A DNA stretch of 64,000 nt from Hymenobacter volaticus (GCF_022921055.1 NZ_CP095061.1:3077501-3141500), one strand, 5' to 3'; positions 1-10,791 are shown, counted from the first letter of the stretch. Translations and numbers: made by a program. The notes: generated by a model from the sequence alone, not told the origin.

Positions 1-792
1 GTGCGGCCGCAGCTGATCGGTCAAGGCCGTCAGAATCCGAATCAGCTCGCGCTGATAGGCGTTTTCTAGGTCCTTGATGTCGTTGTTCAACTCGAACACC
101 GCTTCCGGCTCGATGTACACAGTCTGGCCCGAAGCCGATTCATCGTGAATCAAGCCCTTCACCCGCCGCTTGTGCTCGGCAATGATGGGCAGCACGAGGC
201 GGCCACCGCGGATGGTCGGCTCGGCATCGCCGGGCACCCACCCCTCCGACTTGGCGTGGCGCAGAATACCCGCAATCTGCTTGCGCAGTTGCCCCTGACG
301 CGCAATCAGTTCCTGCCGGATTTGGCTCAGCAAGGGCGAGGCGTTGTCGCGGACGGCGCCTTCGTCGTCCACCACTTTGTCGAGAGCGGCCAGCAGGTTG
401 CGGTCTACTTGTACGCCTATGCCCAACAGGCGCAGGGTCGGGTACAGCTCTTCAGGCGCCTGGCTAAAGAAGGTCAGGGCCTGCCGAATGGTGCGTAAGC
501 TCATTTTCACGGCAAAAAAGGCCGCTACATCCAGGAAAGCACCGGGCAGACTAGCGCGCACCAGCTGCGGGTTTACGTCGTGGTAGTGTGAGCTTGGGAA
601 ATCGGCCCCGCTGTGGAGCAGGCCGCGGAATTCATCGGTTTGCAGCAGTAGCTTCTCGAGCTGGTCGTGCTTGGTCTGGAAGGTCATCTTGGCCACAAAC
701 TGGCGGCCTAGCGTGCTCAGACACATCGATTCCAGCATTTCGCGCAATTGCGCGAAGCCTATCTTTTGCTCGAAGTTATTGGGAAGAATCAA
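1..792 (-). CDS. mutS2: Endonuclease MutS2 (MutS-like ATPase), N-terminal part, cut by window edge
   Basis: Only the first about 264 residues are inside the window; the ATPase, KOW and Smr parts would lie beyond position 1. The reading begins LPNNFEQKIGF, the usual MutS2 N-terminus, followed by a helical lever region and the conserved block ending SGQTVYIEPEAVFELNN (about positions 100-150), typical of MutS2. The family binds branched DNA or collided ribosomes and cuts or rescues them. No ATG fits this frame: an in-frame stop lies about 40 bases upstream, and TTG at 792 is the best start, giving (M)ILPNNF. Family assignment is firm; the start is uncertain. Confidence 0.85.
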   Translation of the reverse strand, partial: MILPNNFEQKIGFAQLREMLESMCLSTLGRQFVAKMTFQTKHDQLEKLLLQTDEFRGLLHSGADFPSSHYHDVNPQLVRASLPGAFLDVAAFFAVKMSLRTIRQALTFFSQAPEELYPTLRLLGIGVQVDRNLLAALDKVVDDEGAVRDNASPLLSQIRQELIARQGQLRKQIAGILRHAKSEGWVPGDAEPTIRGGRLVLPIIAEHKRRVKGLIHDESASGQTVYIEPEAVFELNNDIKDLENAYQRELIRILTALTDQLRPH

Positions 793-918
793 ATCAGGTA
801 GATGGTAATGGGTAGTAGGTATTCAGATCAGAATACGAAGATAAACACGCGGGAAGGCAGGAAAGATTCATTAATTGAAATGTAACGTTACACTTCGTCT
901 TGGTAGGCAAGTTTGACG

Positions 919-1677
919 CTACATCTCCCCTTCCACTCCTAGCCCAAACAGCGCAAAGTCGTACTTCACGGGGTCGGTAGGGTCGAAATCGCGGAGGTGG
1001 GCGGTGAGGTCCTCGGCGGCCAGCCAATCCATTTGCTTGCGGTCCAGCAACCCTAGGCGGCGCGCCACGCGTTCCACGTGCACATCGCAAGGGCAGATTA
1101 GCTCGCTCATGGGCAGGCGGGTCCAGAGGCCGAAGTCCACGCCCCGGTCGTCTTGCCTCACCATCCAGCGCAAATACATGTTCACGCGCTTGCAGGCTGA
1201 GCCACGGGCGGGCGTGGCTACGTGTTTGCGGGTGCGTTGGGGCGCGTCGGGCAGACTGAAGAACAGATTATGGAAGTTTTCGAGCCGCTCTTTTTGCGTG
1301 GTACCAAGTAAGAAACCGTCCTCCAGCGTGTCGTGGCTGGTGTAGAACCAGCGCAGCCAGTGCACGAAGTACAACAAGTCGGTGTCGCAGAAGGTACGGT
1401 GGCAAAACCCGAGCAGGCGCTTCAGGTCTTCGTCTTCGTGCTGCGTAATGAACTGGTAGGGCGCATCATCCATGCGCCGCATCAGTTCGTGGCATTTGCT
1501 GATGATGGTCGGCCGGCGGCCCCAAGCCAGTAGCGCCGCAAACATTCCACTAATTTCCACATCCTGCCGCTGCGTGAAGCGGTGCGGGATGCTGATGGGG
1601 TCGTTGAGGACGAAAGCCGGGCGGTTGTAGTGGTCGTACTGCTCCTCTAGCAGGGTACGAACCTGAGCGTGGTTCAT
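919..1677 (-). CDS. TIGR02757 family protein (DUF2400)
   Basis: A 252-residue soluble protein. The opening block (LLEEQYDHYNRPAFVLNDPI, then IPHRFTQRQDVEISG and AALLAWGRRPTII) and the later KHVATPARGSACKRVNMYLR segment match the TIGR02757/DUF2400 family, common in Bacteroidota and of unknown biochemical role. The helix-hairpin-helix-like C-terminal part resembles base-excision glycosylases, which is only suggestive. ATG at 1677 is preferred over an in-frame TTG four codons upstream. It faces mutS2 in the same direction with a gap of about 125 bases. Confidence 0.8.
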   Translation of the reverse strand: MNHAQVRTLLEEQYDHYNRPAFVLNDPISIPHRFTQRQDVEISGMFAALLAWGRRPTIISKCHELMRRMDDAPYQFITQHEDEDLKRLLGFCHRTFCDTDLLYFVHWLRWFYTSHDTLEDGFLLGTTQKERLENFHNLFFSLPDAPQRTRKHVATPARGSACKRVNMYLRWMVRQDDRGVDFGLWTRLPMSELICPCDVHVERVARRLGLLDRKQMDWLAAEDLTAHLRDFDPTDPVKYDFALFGLGVEGEM

Positions 1678-1736
1678 TGTTGAAAGCAAGATGAAAGTGG
1701 GCGCCTGAGCACAAGGCAGTTTACCAACAAAGCAAA

Positions 1737-1807
1737 AGCAGTAAGAGGTGAGACTTGCGTTCTAAGGGCTAATTAGCGTTGGAACGAAAGTCTCACCTCT
1801 TACTGCT
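1737..1807. terminator. Long perfect inverted repeat, 20-bp stem
   Basis: Arms 1737-1756 and 1788-1807 are exact reverse complements (AGCAGTAAGAGGTGAGACTT), with a second short outer match (AAAGCAA and TTGCTTT). The 31-base loop carries TAGCGTTGGAAC, similar to the loop of the repeat at 41695-41777. It lies just downstream of the LysM gene, so a terminator role is likely. Confidence 0.7.
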
Positions 1808-1824
1808 TACGTCTTTGCTTTCCG

Positions 1825-2879
1825 CTACGGCACGTAGCTCGTCTCGACGCGGAAACGGGCATCGGGCGTAGCCAGGCGCTGCACAGCACGGGGCGAAAGA
1901 CGCACCAAGATGTTGTTGTTTTCGCCGGTATTAGGCAGCACCCCAATCACGCGCACGTACACCGACTGTCCGTTCATGATGTTGCGCACCTGCATAATGG
2001 TACCCACGGCGGCCGTTTTGTGCAGAGCCAAGTACTTGTCGGTGTTGCTGTTGGCGATGCTGGTGGCTAGTCCGCTCTCCGTTACACGGCGCACAATTTC
2101 GCTGGCCCGCTCTGGAGCCCGCTCTTCCTCTTTCTCGGTGGCAGGCGCTACGGTTGAAGTGCTGGCTGTATCGCGGGGCGCTCGTTTTGGGTCGGCTGCT
2201 CGGGGCGAGCTGGCTGCACAATGGCGGGCGTGGGAACTGGCGAAGTCGTTACCGCGGGCGTCGGGGCAGGCTTGGTGGGGGCGGGCGTAGCAGCTACGGC
2301 GGGCTCACGCGTCACGGGCGCCGCGGGCTTGGGGGCGGGTGTGGTTGGCCGGGCCGGAGCCGGTGCGGCGCGGGCTATCAAAATCGTCTGGCCGATGCGC
2401 ACGTTGTAGTTGGGTGCAAAGCCATTGAGCTGCGCCAGTGCTTGGGGCGTGGTGTTGTAGAGGCGGGCAATGGAAAACAAGGTTTGGCCGGCAACGACCT
2501 TGTGCACGCGGTTGCCACGGGCAGCAGGAGGCAGTGTGCGCACGGCCCCGGTTGCGGCGGGCGCTTTGGCAGCTGCCGGCTTAGGAGCAGCTGGGGTAGC
2601 AGGCATTACGGCCCGTTGACGTGGCACCAACACCACCTGCCCCGTAACCAGCGCTCCTTTCAGACCTGCATTAGCCTCCACGATCTGCTCGACGGGCACT
2701 TTGTAGCGGCGCGCAACGCCATAAAGCGTTTCGCCGGCCGTTACCCGGTGCTTGATAAGCATTTTGTTGTTGCGGTACTCCACCCCAATCGAGTCGGGAG
2801 GAGCAACGAAGCCCGAGGCTGCCAGAGCCGAAAAACCAGAAAAAACAAGCGCAACCGACAGCAAAGAAAATCGAAACAT
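1825..2879 (-). CDS. Secreted LysM / double-psi beta-barrel protein (frameshifted in this assembly)
   Basis: An exported envelope protein of about 351 residues after repair. It has a signal peptide (MFRFSLLSVALVFSGF, ending ALAAS), a first LysM (HRVTAGETLYGVARRYKV...), a second LysM (HKVVAGQTLFSIARLYNT...), a Pro/Ala-rich linker and a C-terminal RlpA-like barrel (GTIMQVRNIMNGQSVYVRVIG). LysM binds peptidoglycan. The reading frame breaks at about 2184-2192 in the linker (CCCAAAACG on the coding strand): the upstream frame stops at 2148 and the barrel is read in the -1 frame. Adding one base gives a continuous 352-codon gene, so a sequencing deletion is likely. ATG 2879 is chosen because it begins the signal peptide. 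Confidence 0.8.
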
Positions 2880-3103
2880 AAAACAAACCGGCCGAAACCA
2901 GCGGCAACCAAAAAACCCGAATAAAAGAAAGCAAGGCCGGTAACAACCCGACAAGAGTTGCAATCAACCAAAATGCTTGAATAGCTCTGGTGCAGAAACT
3001 CTGCCGAAAGTTAGGGATTCGGGCGCAGTCCTGTGCCTGGATATGACGACGGAAATTTTTTATTGCTTGTTTTGCTGATTATCCTGCCCTTATTCCTCTT
3101 CGC

Positions 3104-3859
3104 ATGCACGCCATCGGCATTATTCCCGCCCGCTACGCCTCCACCCGCCTGCCGGGCAAGCCCTTGATTGACCTGGGCGGTAAATCAATGATTCGGCGTG
3201 TAGTAGAGCAGGCGCAACGCTCGAGCTTAAGCCGGGTGGTAGTAGCCACCGACGACGAGCGAATTCAGCAGCATGTAGAAAGTTTTGGTGGCGAGGCCCT
3301 GCTTACGGCTTCCAATCACCCAAGTGGCACCGATCGAGTACGCGACGCCTATCAGCAACTCGCTGTTTCTGCCGACTGCATTATCAATATCCAGGGTGAT
3401 GAGCCGTTCATCCACCCCGCGCAGATTGATGCCTTGGTACAGCTTTTCAACCGCTCCAACCCGCCGCAGCTAGCCACCTTGGTCAAACCAGTAGTCAGCG
3501 ACGAGGAGCTGTTCAGCCCGCACTTGCCGAAAGTTGTGCTCGATACGCAGGGCTACGCCATGTATTTCAGCCGCCACCCACTGCCCTATCAGCGCCAATA
3601 TCCATCCGCCGACTGGCTGCTGCATCACCGCTACCTGCGCCACATTGGGCTCTACGCCTACCGCCCCGATGTGCTCGAAGAAATTACGCAGCTTTCTCCA
3701 TCTCCGCTAGAACTCGCCGAAAGCCTGGAGCAATTGCGGTGGCTGGAAAACGGCTACCGGATCTTGACGGCTGAAACCGAGCTAGCCACCCTTGGCATCG
3801 ACACGCCGGAAGATGTGGAACGAGCCCTCATGCAGCTGAAAGCAAACGGCGAGGAATAA
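3104..3859 (+). CDS. kdsB: 3-deoxy-manno-octulosonate cytidylyltransferase (CMP-Kdo synthetase)
   Basis: A 251-residue cytoplasmic enzyme that activates Kdo with CTP for lipopolysaccharide inner-core synthesis. The N-terminal nucleotide-binding motif IIPARYASTRLPGKPL, the VVATDDERI segment, INIQGDEPFI and the C-terminal GIDTPEDVERA are all hallmark KdsB motifs, and the length is normal for the family. The ATG follows a pyrimidine-rich leader (CCTTATTCCTCTTCGC) without a Shine-Dalgarno sequence. It is divergent from the LysM gene and convergent with the DUF1622 gene only 4 bases downstream. Confidence 0.96.
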   Translation: MHAIGIIPARYASTRLPGKPLIDLGGKSMIRRVVEQAQRSSLSRVVVATDDERIQQHVESFGGEALLTASNHPSGTDRVRDAYQQLAVSADCIINIQGDEPFIHPAQIDALVQLFNRSNPPQLATLVKPVVSDEELFSPHLPKVVLDTQGYAMYFSRHPLPYQRQYPSADWLLHHRYLRHIGLYAYRPDVLEEITQLSPSPLELAESLEQLRWLENGYRILTAETELATLGIDTPEDVERALMQLKANGEE

Positions 3860-3863
3860 GCAG

Positions 3864-4310
3864 CTACCGGTTCAGCGGCGACTCTGACGAGGCCAGCCTA
3901 CCGGTATCGGTGCTGCTTTCAGCCTTATGCGCAACGTGTTGCTCGGCCGTATCGCGCTGCTCTTCTTTCATCTCTCTGGATAAAAAGAAGTTGAGCGCTG
4001 TCCGAATAACAGCTACGGCGCCCAGCTTGCCAATTTGGTCCCAGCTCGGCGCAATGGCTGTGGAAAGAATGTCGGCGCCTAGCTGAAATTCCAGGGCCAG
4101 CGCCAGATACCGAGCCAACGTGAGCCGGATGGCTGTGAAGTCGGCGGTACGGCGCGCCAGCAAGGCTTGTGCAAAAAGCTTAGCCGCCAGCAAAATACCG
4201 ATGGCAATGGTAAGGGCCCCAATGGTTTCCACTCCCAGCTTCAACCACTGCACTACCGTTACGACGCCGGTTTCAGCTTGAGAAAATAAGGTAATGGGCT
4301 CAGTGGGCAT
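3864..4310 (-). CDS. DUF1622 family membrane protein
   Basis: A 148-residue inner-membrane protein with about three hydrophobic segments: residues about 25-50 (VETIGALTIAIGILLAAKLF), about 68-90 (LARYLALALEFQLGADIL) and about 95-112. The LxLxLEFQLGADIL pattern is characteristic of DUF1622. The hydrophilic tail (KEEQRDTAEQHVAHKAE...) is probably cytoplasmic. The function of the family is unknown. It ends 4 bases from the stop of kdsB, on the opposite strand. Confidence 0.8.
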   Translation of the reverse strand: MPTEPITLFSQAETGVVTVVQWLKLGVETIGALTIAIGILLAAKLFAQALLARRTADFTAIRLTLARYLALALEFQLGADILSTAIAPSWDQIGKLGAVAVIRTALNFFLSREMKEEQRDTAEQHVAHKAESSTDTGRLASSESPLNR

Positions 4311-4415
4311 GCTATGCGAGGCTTAAACGTGACCCCAACGGAGAATTAGGCGGACTATGAGGCACCAACAACGCATACGCAGCCGAACGTACGGAGGCAC
4401 TGCGAGATACTCGTT

Positions 4416-4760
4416 TTACCCGCCGGCTTTTTTGGCTTTGTATTTCTGCTCTAGCAGTACGGCTAGCACTTTGTCGCGGAAGTCGCCTTGAATCAGAATT
4501 TCGCCGTCTTTGGCGTTGCCACCTACGCCGCACTTGGTTTTGAGCAACTTGCCCAACGCTTGCAAATCGGCATCTTGCCCGACAAAGCCCGTAATGAGCG
4601 TCACCTGTTTGCCACCTCTAGATTTTTTGTCGAGTTGCACGCGCAAATTCTGCTGCTGCGGGGGCAGCGTAGTAGCTTCTTGGTCGCCAGTAGACTGATA
4701 TTCGAAATCTGGATTGGTGGAGTACACCACTCCTTCCCGGCGGTTTTTATCGGCTTTCAT
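4416..4760 (-). CDS. SUI1/YciH-type translation initiation factor
   Basis: A 114-residue protein with the eIF1/SUI1 fold: basic segment [17 protein letters not shown], then [20 protein letters not shown] (residues about 80-99), the conserved CGxGGxxKxGxIxIQGD signature. Bacterial homologues such as YciH affect initiation fidelity, and the exact role is uncertain. ATG 4760 starts [10 protein letters not shown]. Just upstream lies CTTCACAACTTCACCC, a pyrimidine-rich leader also seen before other genes here, with a near-consensus -7 element (CAACTTTG) about 25 bases upstream. Confidence 0.9.
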   Translation of the reverse strand: MKADKNRREGVVYSTNPDFEYQSTGDQEATTLPPQQQNLRVQLDKKSRGGKQVTLITGFVGQDADLQALGKLLKTKCGVGGNAKDGEILIQGDFRDKVLAVLLEQKYKAKKAGG

Positions 4761-4866
4761 GGGTGAAGTTGTGAAGGATGAGATTGCAAAGTTGCCGTTT
4801 AATCGGCGCAATACGGACTAATACACTCCCTGTACCCCACAAATTCACTTCTGAACAGCTTCATTG

Positions 4867-5733
4867 CTATACCGCTACTTCCAGGGCCAGGGGCGCCAGT
4901 TTGGCTTCAAAGGCAATTGCATCCTCTATGTAGTCGCCATCGATGTGAAAGCCGATGGGCGTAGTAGAGCGCACGAGAATGTGGTGCGACGTATGATATA
5001 CGGCCCCGCCGGAAGTGGCCAACGTGCCCAAGGCCAGCCCCACCCCCACCCGCACGGCCCGCGTCAACGACAAGCCATCAATCAAGCAGACATCGAGCAA
5101 ACCATCTTCGATGTTGGCGAGGGGCGCGATATAGGCATTGTTGCCGTATTGGGCCGCGTTGGCAAAAGCCAGCACGTAGCAATCTGTGTCGATAAGTTGG
5201 TTGTTGAGTTCCACTTGAACGGGGGTCGGCCGGAACCGGCGGTACTCGCGCAACGCCACCTTCACGTACGTACTTAGGCCCCGGGTGCCAGCCTGAGCAA
5301 ACATCTTGCTTACGTGCGCATCGAAGCCCAGCCCTGCCGTGCAGAAGAAGGGCCGACCGTTGAGGTAGCCCACATCAATACGCTGAAACGTGGGCCGGCA
5401 GGCTCGGCGCACCGCACCAGCAATATCGAGTGGTATTTTTAGGTGGCGGGCCAGTCCATTGCCGGAACCGCGCGGCACTACGCCCAGCGCCGCCGCCGTG
5501 CCGAGCAGCCCCCGCCCTACTTCGTTCACGGTTCCGTCGCCTCCTACGGCCACCACCACCCGAAAGCCCTCGGCCGCGGCTTGCTGAGCCAACGTTTCGG
5601 CATGACCCGCAAATTCAGTTAACCAGATAGCGAAATCTGCTCCAACTTTCGTGGCATAACGCGTCAGCAAAGCGGGCACGTCTTGCGTGCGGTTGGTGCC
5701 AGAGGTTGGATTCAGAATAAAGCAGATGCGCAC
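4867..5733 (-). CDS. Diacylglycerol kinase family lipid kinase
   Basis: About 288 residues. The motif VAVGGDGTVNEV (nucleotide-binding GGDGT) and PRGSGNGLARHL are diagnostic of the DAGK catalytic domain (DagK/YegS/BmrU family), and the C-terminal half has the usual beta-sandwich (GLGFDAHVS, DGLLDVCLI, IDGD). It probably phosphorylates a lipid such as diacylglycerol at the inner face of the membrane. A longer in-frame reading from TTG at 5832 exists, but family members start at VRICFILNPTSG, so GTG 5733 is preferred. Confidence 0.88.
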   Translation of the reverse strand: MRICFILNPTSGTNRTQDVPALLTRYATKVGADFAIWLTEFAGHAETLAQQAAAEGFRVVVAVGGDGTVNEVGRGLLGTAAALGVVPRGSGNGLARHLKIPLDIAGAVRRACRPTFQRIDVGYLNGRPFFCTAGLGFDAHVSKMFAQAGTRGLSTYVKVALREYRRFRPTPVQVELNNQLIDTDCYVLAFANAAQYGNNAYIAPLANIEDGLLDVCLIDGLSLTRAVRVGVGLALGTLATSGGAVYHTSHHILVRSTTPIGFHIDGDYIEDAIAFEAKLAPLALEVAV

Positions 5734-5954
5734 TTTGGAAGCGAATAACGGAGTGGCGAAGCAGCTAATAAAGCCGTTGGAGTAGGCAAAGGTACGGCTG
5801 TCGTATACGAGAGCAGCATGTTTCGGCACCAAGCAGCTTAACCAGCGTCAAACTAGTTTATCAGCTATGAGCTCCCTTATGGGGTGCTTGTCTCCACTGA
5901 CTGTCGAATACTGGATTCTAACCGCGCAGCAATTTCGTTTGACTGAACCACAAA

Positions 5955-5987
5955 AAAAGGCCTTCCTATTCTTAGGAAGGCCTTTTT
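5955..5987. terminator. Rho-independent terminator of gapA (possibly bidirectional)
   Basis: Stem AAAAAGGCCTTCCT / AGGAAGGCCTTTTT with a 5-base loop and A/T tracts on both sides, placed just downstream of the gapA stop codon (minus strand). Confidence 0.9.
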
Positions 5988-6004
5988 ATTACTCTTACAA
6001 CAGC

Positions 6005-7033
<1,029 letters not shown>

Positions 7034-7069
7034 TTAACGGCCTGCAAAGGCCGGGTGAAAAACGCGGAG

Positions 7070-7100
7070 CGAAGGTACAGGGCTCGGGGTACTTCGCCAA
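7070..7100 (-). promoter_or_regulatory. Bacteroidota-type promoter of gapA
   Basis: On the minus strand a TTG (7098-7100) is followed after 20 bases by TACCTTCG (7070-7077), one base off the TAnnTTTG consensus of Bacteroidota sigma-70 promoters. It lies about 58 bases upstream of the gapA start codon. Confidence 0.6.
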
Positions 7101-7201
7101 ATCACTAAGCTTTCTACGATAGATTCAATTCAAATGAATTTTTTTTCCTCTGACTATCAATTGGTTTACCTTCCAGAGCTAAACTTTTTAGTGCCGGGGG
7201 A

Positions 7202-7231
7202 TTGTCTAAAAGAAGTGAACCTCTATCTTTG
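7202..7231 (+). promoter_or_regulatory. Promoter of tRNA-Glu copy 1
   Basis: TTG at 7202-7204, a 19-base spacer, then a perfect TAnnTTTG element (TATCTTTG, 7224-7231). The bases from this element into the leader (TATCTTTGCACCACCAAAAC) are identical in front of the second tRNA-Glu copy. Confidence 0.8.
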
Positions 7232-7262
7232 CACCACCAAAACGGAAAAGGTCTTCTTATCT

Positions 7263-7334
7263 GGTCCGTTCGTCTAGGGGTTAGGACAGTAGATTTTCAT
7301 TCTACCAACAGGGGTTCGATTCCCCTACGGACTA
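7263..7334 (+). tRNA. tRNA-Glu (anticodon TTC), copy 1
   Basis: A 72-nt cloverleaf: 7-bp acceptor stem GGTCCGT/ACGGACT, D arm GTCT/GGAC, anticodon stem GTAGA/TCTAC with loop TTTTCAT (anticodon TTC at 7296-7298), T arm AGGGG-TTCGATT-CCCCT. The CCA end is not encoded. Identical to the copy at 13677-13748. Confidence 0.96.
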
Positions 7335-7360
7335 CTCGCCTCCCGTTTTGGTTTTCATTT

Positions 7361-7395
7361 AAAACCCGCTTATCAACCCGATAAGTGGGTTTTTT
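7361..7395 (+). terminator. Terminator after tRNA-Glu copy 1
   Basis: Stem AAAACCCGCTTAT / ATAAGTGGGTTTTTT (one G-T pair) followed by a T tract, 26 bases after the tRNA. Confidence 0.85.
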
Positions 7396-7438
7396 GTTTT
7401 GCTTGGGCTTATAATTGCGCCGCCCCTATCTTGCGGCC

Positions 7439-8032
7439 ATGCATCCACTACGGGCTTATATTCATCGTTTCGTACCGCTCACCGACGCAGAGTGGGCGCC
7501 TTTAGCTACGGGCTTGCAGGTGCGTCAACTGGCAAAGCGTGAGTTGTTTGTAACGCACGAGAAGCCTAGCAGCGATATTGCCCTGTTGCTATCCGGGGCC
7601 TGTCGGCTTTATTATACGCGCCCCGATGGAGAGGAGAAAACCACGTATTTCTTTTTCGAGAACCACCTGATGGCCTCTTATCAGAGCTGCCTCACGGGCC
7701 AGCCGAGCGCTTTCAGCATTGAAGCGCTGGCCCCCACCGAGCTGCTCGTATTCCCGTACAAGCTGCTTGTGGCTCTCTACGATGAATGGCCGGTGTACGA
7801 GCGGTTTGGACGCTTGCTGGCTGAGTACCTCGTGCTCGGCACTGATGCTCGCCTAGCCGAACTATTGTTGCTCAGCCCCGAACAACGCTACCAAGCCTTG
7901 TTGCGCAGCCACAAAACCAAGATCATGGAGCGGGTTCCACAGCACTATATTGCTTCTTACCTCGGTATAACGCCCGTGTCGCTGAGCCGCATCCGGGCGC
8001 GACTGATGGAAGGCGGTGGGCGCATTTCTTAG
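7439..8032 (+). CDS. Crp/Fnr family transcriptional regulator
   Basis: 197 residues. Cyclic-nucleotide-binding-like beta-roll at residues about 20-115 (LFVTHEKPSSDIALLLSGAC, YFFFENHLMASYQSCLTGQP), a long dimerisation helix (LLAEYLVLGTDARLAELLLL) and a short C-terminal helix-turn-helix (HYIASYLGITPVSLSRIRAR). This layout is common among Bacteroidota Crp/Fnr regulators; the effector is unknown and no Fe-S cysteine cluster is visible. ATG 7439 is preferred over upstream alternative starts. It precedes a DUF4260 gene by about 70 bases and may be co-transcribed with it. Confidence 0.88.
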   Translation: MHPLRAYIHRFVPLTDAEWAPLATGLQVRQLAKRELFVTHEKPSSDIALLLSGACRLYYTRPDGEEKTTYFFFENHLMASYQSCLTGQPSAFSIEALAPTELLVFPYKLLVALYDEWPVYERFGRLLAEYLVLGTDARLAELLLLSPEQRYQALLRSHKTKIMERVPQHYIASYLGITPVSLSRIRARLMEGGGRIS

Positions 8033-8102
8033 CTTTTGTTAACGTTTTTCGGCCGCGTGGGTGCTGACCTTTGGAGCATACTTCACCCCTACTCCAAGCG
8101 CC

Positions 8103-8468
8103 ATGAAAAACCTCCTGAAATTAGAAGAAGCCGCCGAACTAGTAGTTGCCGTTGCTATCTTCCACCAGTTGCCTTTTGCTTGGTGGTGGCTGCCCGCCCT
8201 CTTTTTGGTGCCTGATTTGAGTATGCTGGCGTACGCAATTGGGCCTCGCGCCGGAGCGGCGGCGTACAACCTGTTGCACCACAAGGCATTGGCTCTTGGC
8301 GTACTTCTACTGGGCTGGGGGCTCGCGCAACCGCTGTTGCTCCTGGCTGGGAGTGTACTGCTCTTTCACACTGCTTTCGACCGCCTGCTGGGCTACGGCC
8401 TCAAGCACTCTTCGCACTTCAAGCACACCCATCTGGGCGTAATCGGAGCGCAGTCGGCAAGCGCTTAG
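8103..8468 (+). CDS. DUF4260 family membrane protein
   Basis: A 121-residue small integral membrane protein. The motif WWWLPALFLVPDLSMLAYAI followed by GPRAGAAAYNLLHHKALAL is typical of DUF4260, as is the C-terminal HTAFDRLLGYGLKH. About three membrane helices. Its function is unknown. It follows the Crp-type regulator, which may control it. Confidence 0.85.
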   Translation: MKNLLKLEEAAELVVAVAIFHQLPFAWWWLPALFLVPDLSMLAYAIGPRAGAAAYNLLHHKALALGVLLLGWGLAQPLLLLAGSVLLFHTAFDRLLGYGLKHSSHFKHTHLGVIGAQSASA

Positions 8469-8617
8469 AGGCAGTGTATTTCCGGGTGTAAGCTCGGGCG
8501 TAGAGGGGCTTCGTAAGCCCGGCGGCACGGGCGTGGTAGTGGGGCACACTAAAAAATTAACGTCTGTGCGTGGTTTTCTCTCGTAAACCGAGGGACTTAT
8601 CATCTGAACAACGGCAC

Positions 8618-10791
8618 ATGTCCCGCACTATTATTGTTTCCAACCGACTCCCTACCAAGGTACTACGCACTGAAAACAACCTTACATTCCAACCGAGCGA
8701 GGGGGGCCTGGCCACGGGTCTTGGCTCCATCTACCGGCAAGGCGACAACGTATGGGTAGGCTGGCCAGGACTATTTGTTGAAGACGAAGCCGAAGAGCGG
8801 CACGTACAAGAAGAATTGCTGAAAGATAGTATGGTGCCCGTCTTTCTGACGGAAGCAGAAATTCGGGATTTCTACGAAGGCTTTAGCAACTCCACGCTCT
8901 GGCCGACTTTCCACTATTTCACGCAGTACGCCACCTACGAGCAAGAGCATTGGGAAGCCTACGTAGCTGTCAACGAGAAATTCTGCCGCGCAGTGCTAGA
9001 CCAAGCCGGCCCCGAAGACACTATTTGGGTGCACGATTACCAGTTGCTGCTGTTGCCTGAACTGCTGCGCCAGGCCCGCCCCGACTGCACCATCGGCTTC
9101 TTTCTGCATATCCCTTCCCTTCCCACGAGTTGATTCGGGTGCTGCCCTGGCGCAACGAATTGCTGCAAGGTTTGCTCGGGGCCGACCTAATTGGCTTTCA
9201 CACGTACGGCTACATGCGGCACTTCCTGAGTGCTGTTTCGCAGTTGCTCGGGCACAATTCGCAGAACGGCCAAATTCAAACCCCTACCCGTACGGTCTTA
9301 GTTGACGCTTTCCCGATGGGTATCGACTACAACCGGTATGCGAGTGCTGCTGCTTCCGACGCAGCCCTGGCCCACGAGGCGGAATACCGCGAGGCACTAC
9401 GCAGTTCGCGCGTTATTCTGTCTATCGACCGGCTCGACTACACCAAAGGAATTGCGCAACGCCTACGGGCTTTTGAGGTGCTTTTGCAGCGCTACCCCGA
9501 GTGGCGCGACCAAGTGAGCTTGATTATGGTGGTGGTGCCCTCCCGCGACCAAGTAGCCCAATACGCCTCCCTGAAAGAGGAAATCGACGAACTAGTCGGC
9601 CGCATTAATGCGCAGTTTAGCACTATCTCCTGGACGCCCATCCATTATTTCTACCGCTCGTTCCCACTGGAAGAACTCGCGGCGCTGTATCGATTAGCCG
9701 AAGTGGCCTTGGTAACGCCAATGCGTGACGGAATGAATTTAGTGGCCAAAGAATTTGTGGCCAGCAAGGCCGACCAAAAGGGCGTCTTGATCTTGAGCGA
9801 ACGGGCCGGCGCCGCACGCGAACTGTCGGATGCGCTCATCATCAATCCCACCGACACCGGCCAACTAGCCGAAGCCATGCACGACGCGCTGGTGATGCCC
9901 GAGGACGAGCAAATGCAGCGTATGGCCGCCATGCAAGCCTTGGTGCAGCAGTACAACGTGTTTTCGTGGACCAAGCTGTTCATGGACCGTCTGTCGTACG
10001 CCAAGATCAAGCAACTCACGCTTGCCACCGAAACGCTGGATGCGGCTACGCTCACGCAGCTTACCACCGAGTTTGAAGCGGCAAATAAGCGCCTGTTTCT
10101 ACTCGACTACGACGGAACACTGGCCGCCTTCAATACCAATCCGCAGCGCGCCCAACCCGACGCCGAAATGCTGTATTTGTTGCAGCGCCTAGTGGAAAAC
10201 CCACGCAATCGGGTGGTTATCATTAGTGGCCGCGACCGAAACACGTTGCAGAAATGGCTTGGGCATTTGCCTCTGGAGTTCATTGCCGAGCACGGCGTGT
10301 GGCTGCGGCGCAAAGACGAAGACTGGACCCTGTTCCAACCCCTACGCAACGACTGGAAACAAGAGCTGCGGCCTATTTTGGAGCTGTACGTTAGTCGCAC
10401 GGCAGGCTCGTTTATTGAAGACAAAGAGTACTCCTTGGTTTGGCACTTCCGCCGCGCTGATGCTGAACTAAGCGCCATGCGGGCCCGCGAGTTGGTGAGC
10501 CACCTCACTTTCCTAGCATCCAACACCGACTTGCAGGTAATGGAAGGAAACAAAGTAATCGAAATCAAAAACGCGGGCATCAACAAAGGCACGGCTGCCT
10601 CACGCTGGCTGACCGACTACGAACCCGACTTTATCCTCGCCATTGGCGACGACCGTACCGACGAGGACACGTTCGGGGCCATGCCGTCCGAGGCGTACAC
10701 CATCAAAGTAGGAAGCGCCACTCGCTCCTTGGCCCGCTTCCACGTACGCGGCACCAACGACGTCCGGCAGTTGCTCCGGAAGCTACTTTAG
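8618..10791 (+). CDS. Bifunctional trehalose-6-phosphate synthase/phosphatase (frameshifted in this assembly)
   Basis: About 724 residues after repair. The N-terminal GT20 (OtsA-like) domain, residues about 1-475, carries SNRLPTKV, WVGWPGLF, WVHDYQLLLLPELLR, and downstream SIDRLDYTKGI and TPMRDGMNLVAKEFVA. The C-terminal HAD phosphatase (OtsB-like), residues about 490-724, carries FLLDYDGTLAAF, VIISGRDRNTL and GDDRTDEDTFG. Together they make trehalose from UDP-glucose and glucose-6-phosphate. The frame breaks at 9112-9119, where CATATCCCTTCCCTTCCCAC lacks one T; with it the sequence reads HIPFPSHELIRVLPW, the normal GT20 motif. Start ATG 8618 (MSRTIIVSNRL). Ends at a strong terminator facing the GH15 gene. 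Confidence 0.93.

Noticed and set aside
2154..2924. 256-codon open frame opposite the LysM gene
   Set aside because: It is the complement of a Pro/Ala-rich coding region, rich in Gly/Arg, with no family match; the LysM gene explains the sequence.
9112..9133. Programmed -1 or +1 frameshifting in the trehalose gene
   Set aside because: No slippery heptamer or downstream structure; similar single-base losses occur in nine other genes, so an assembly error is the simpler reading.
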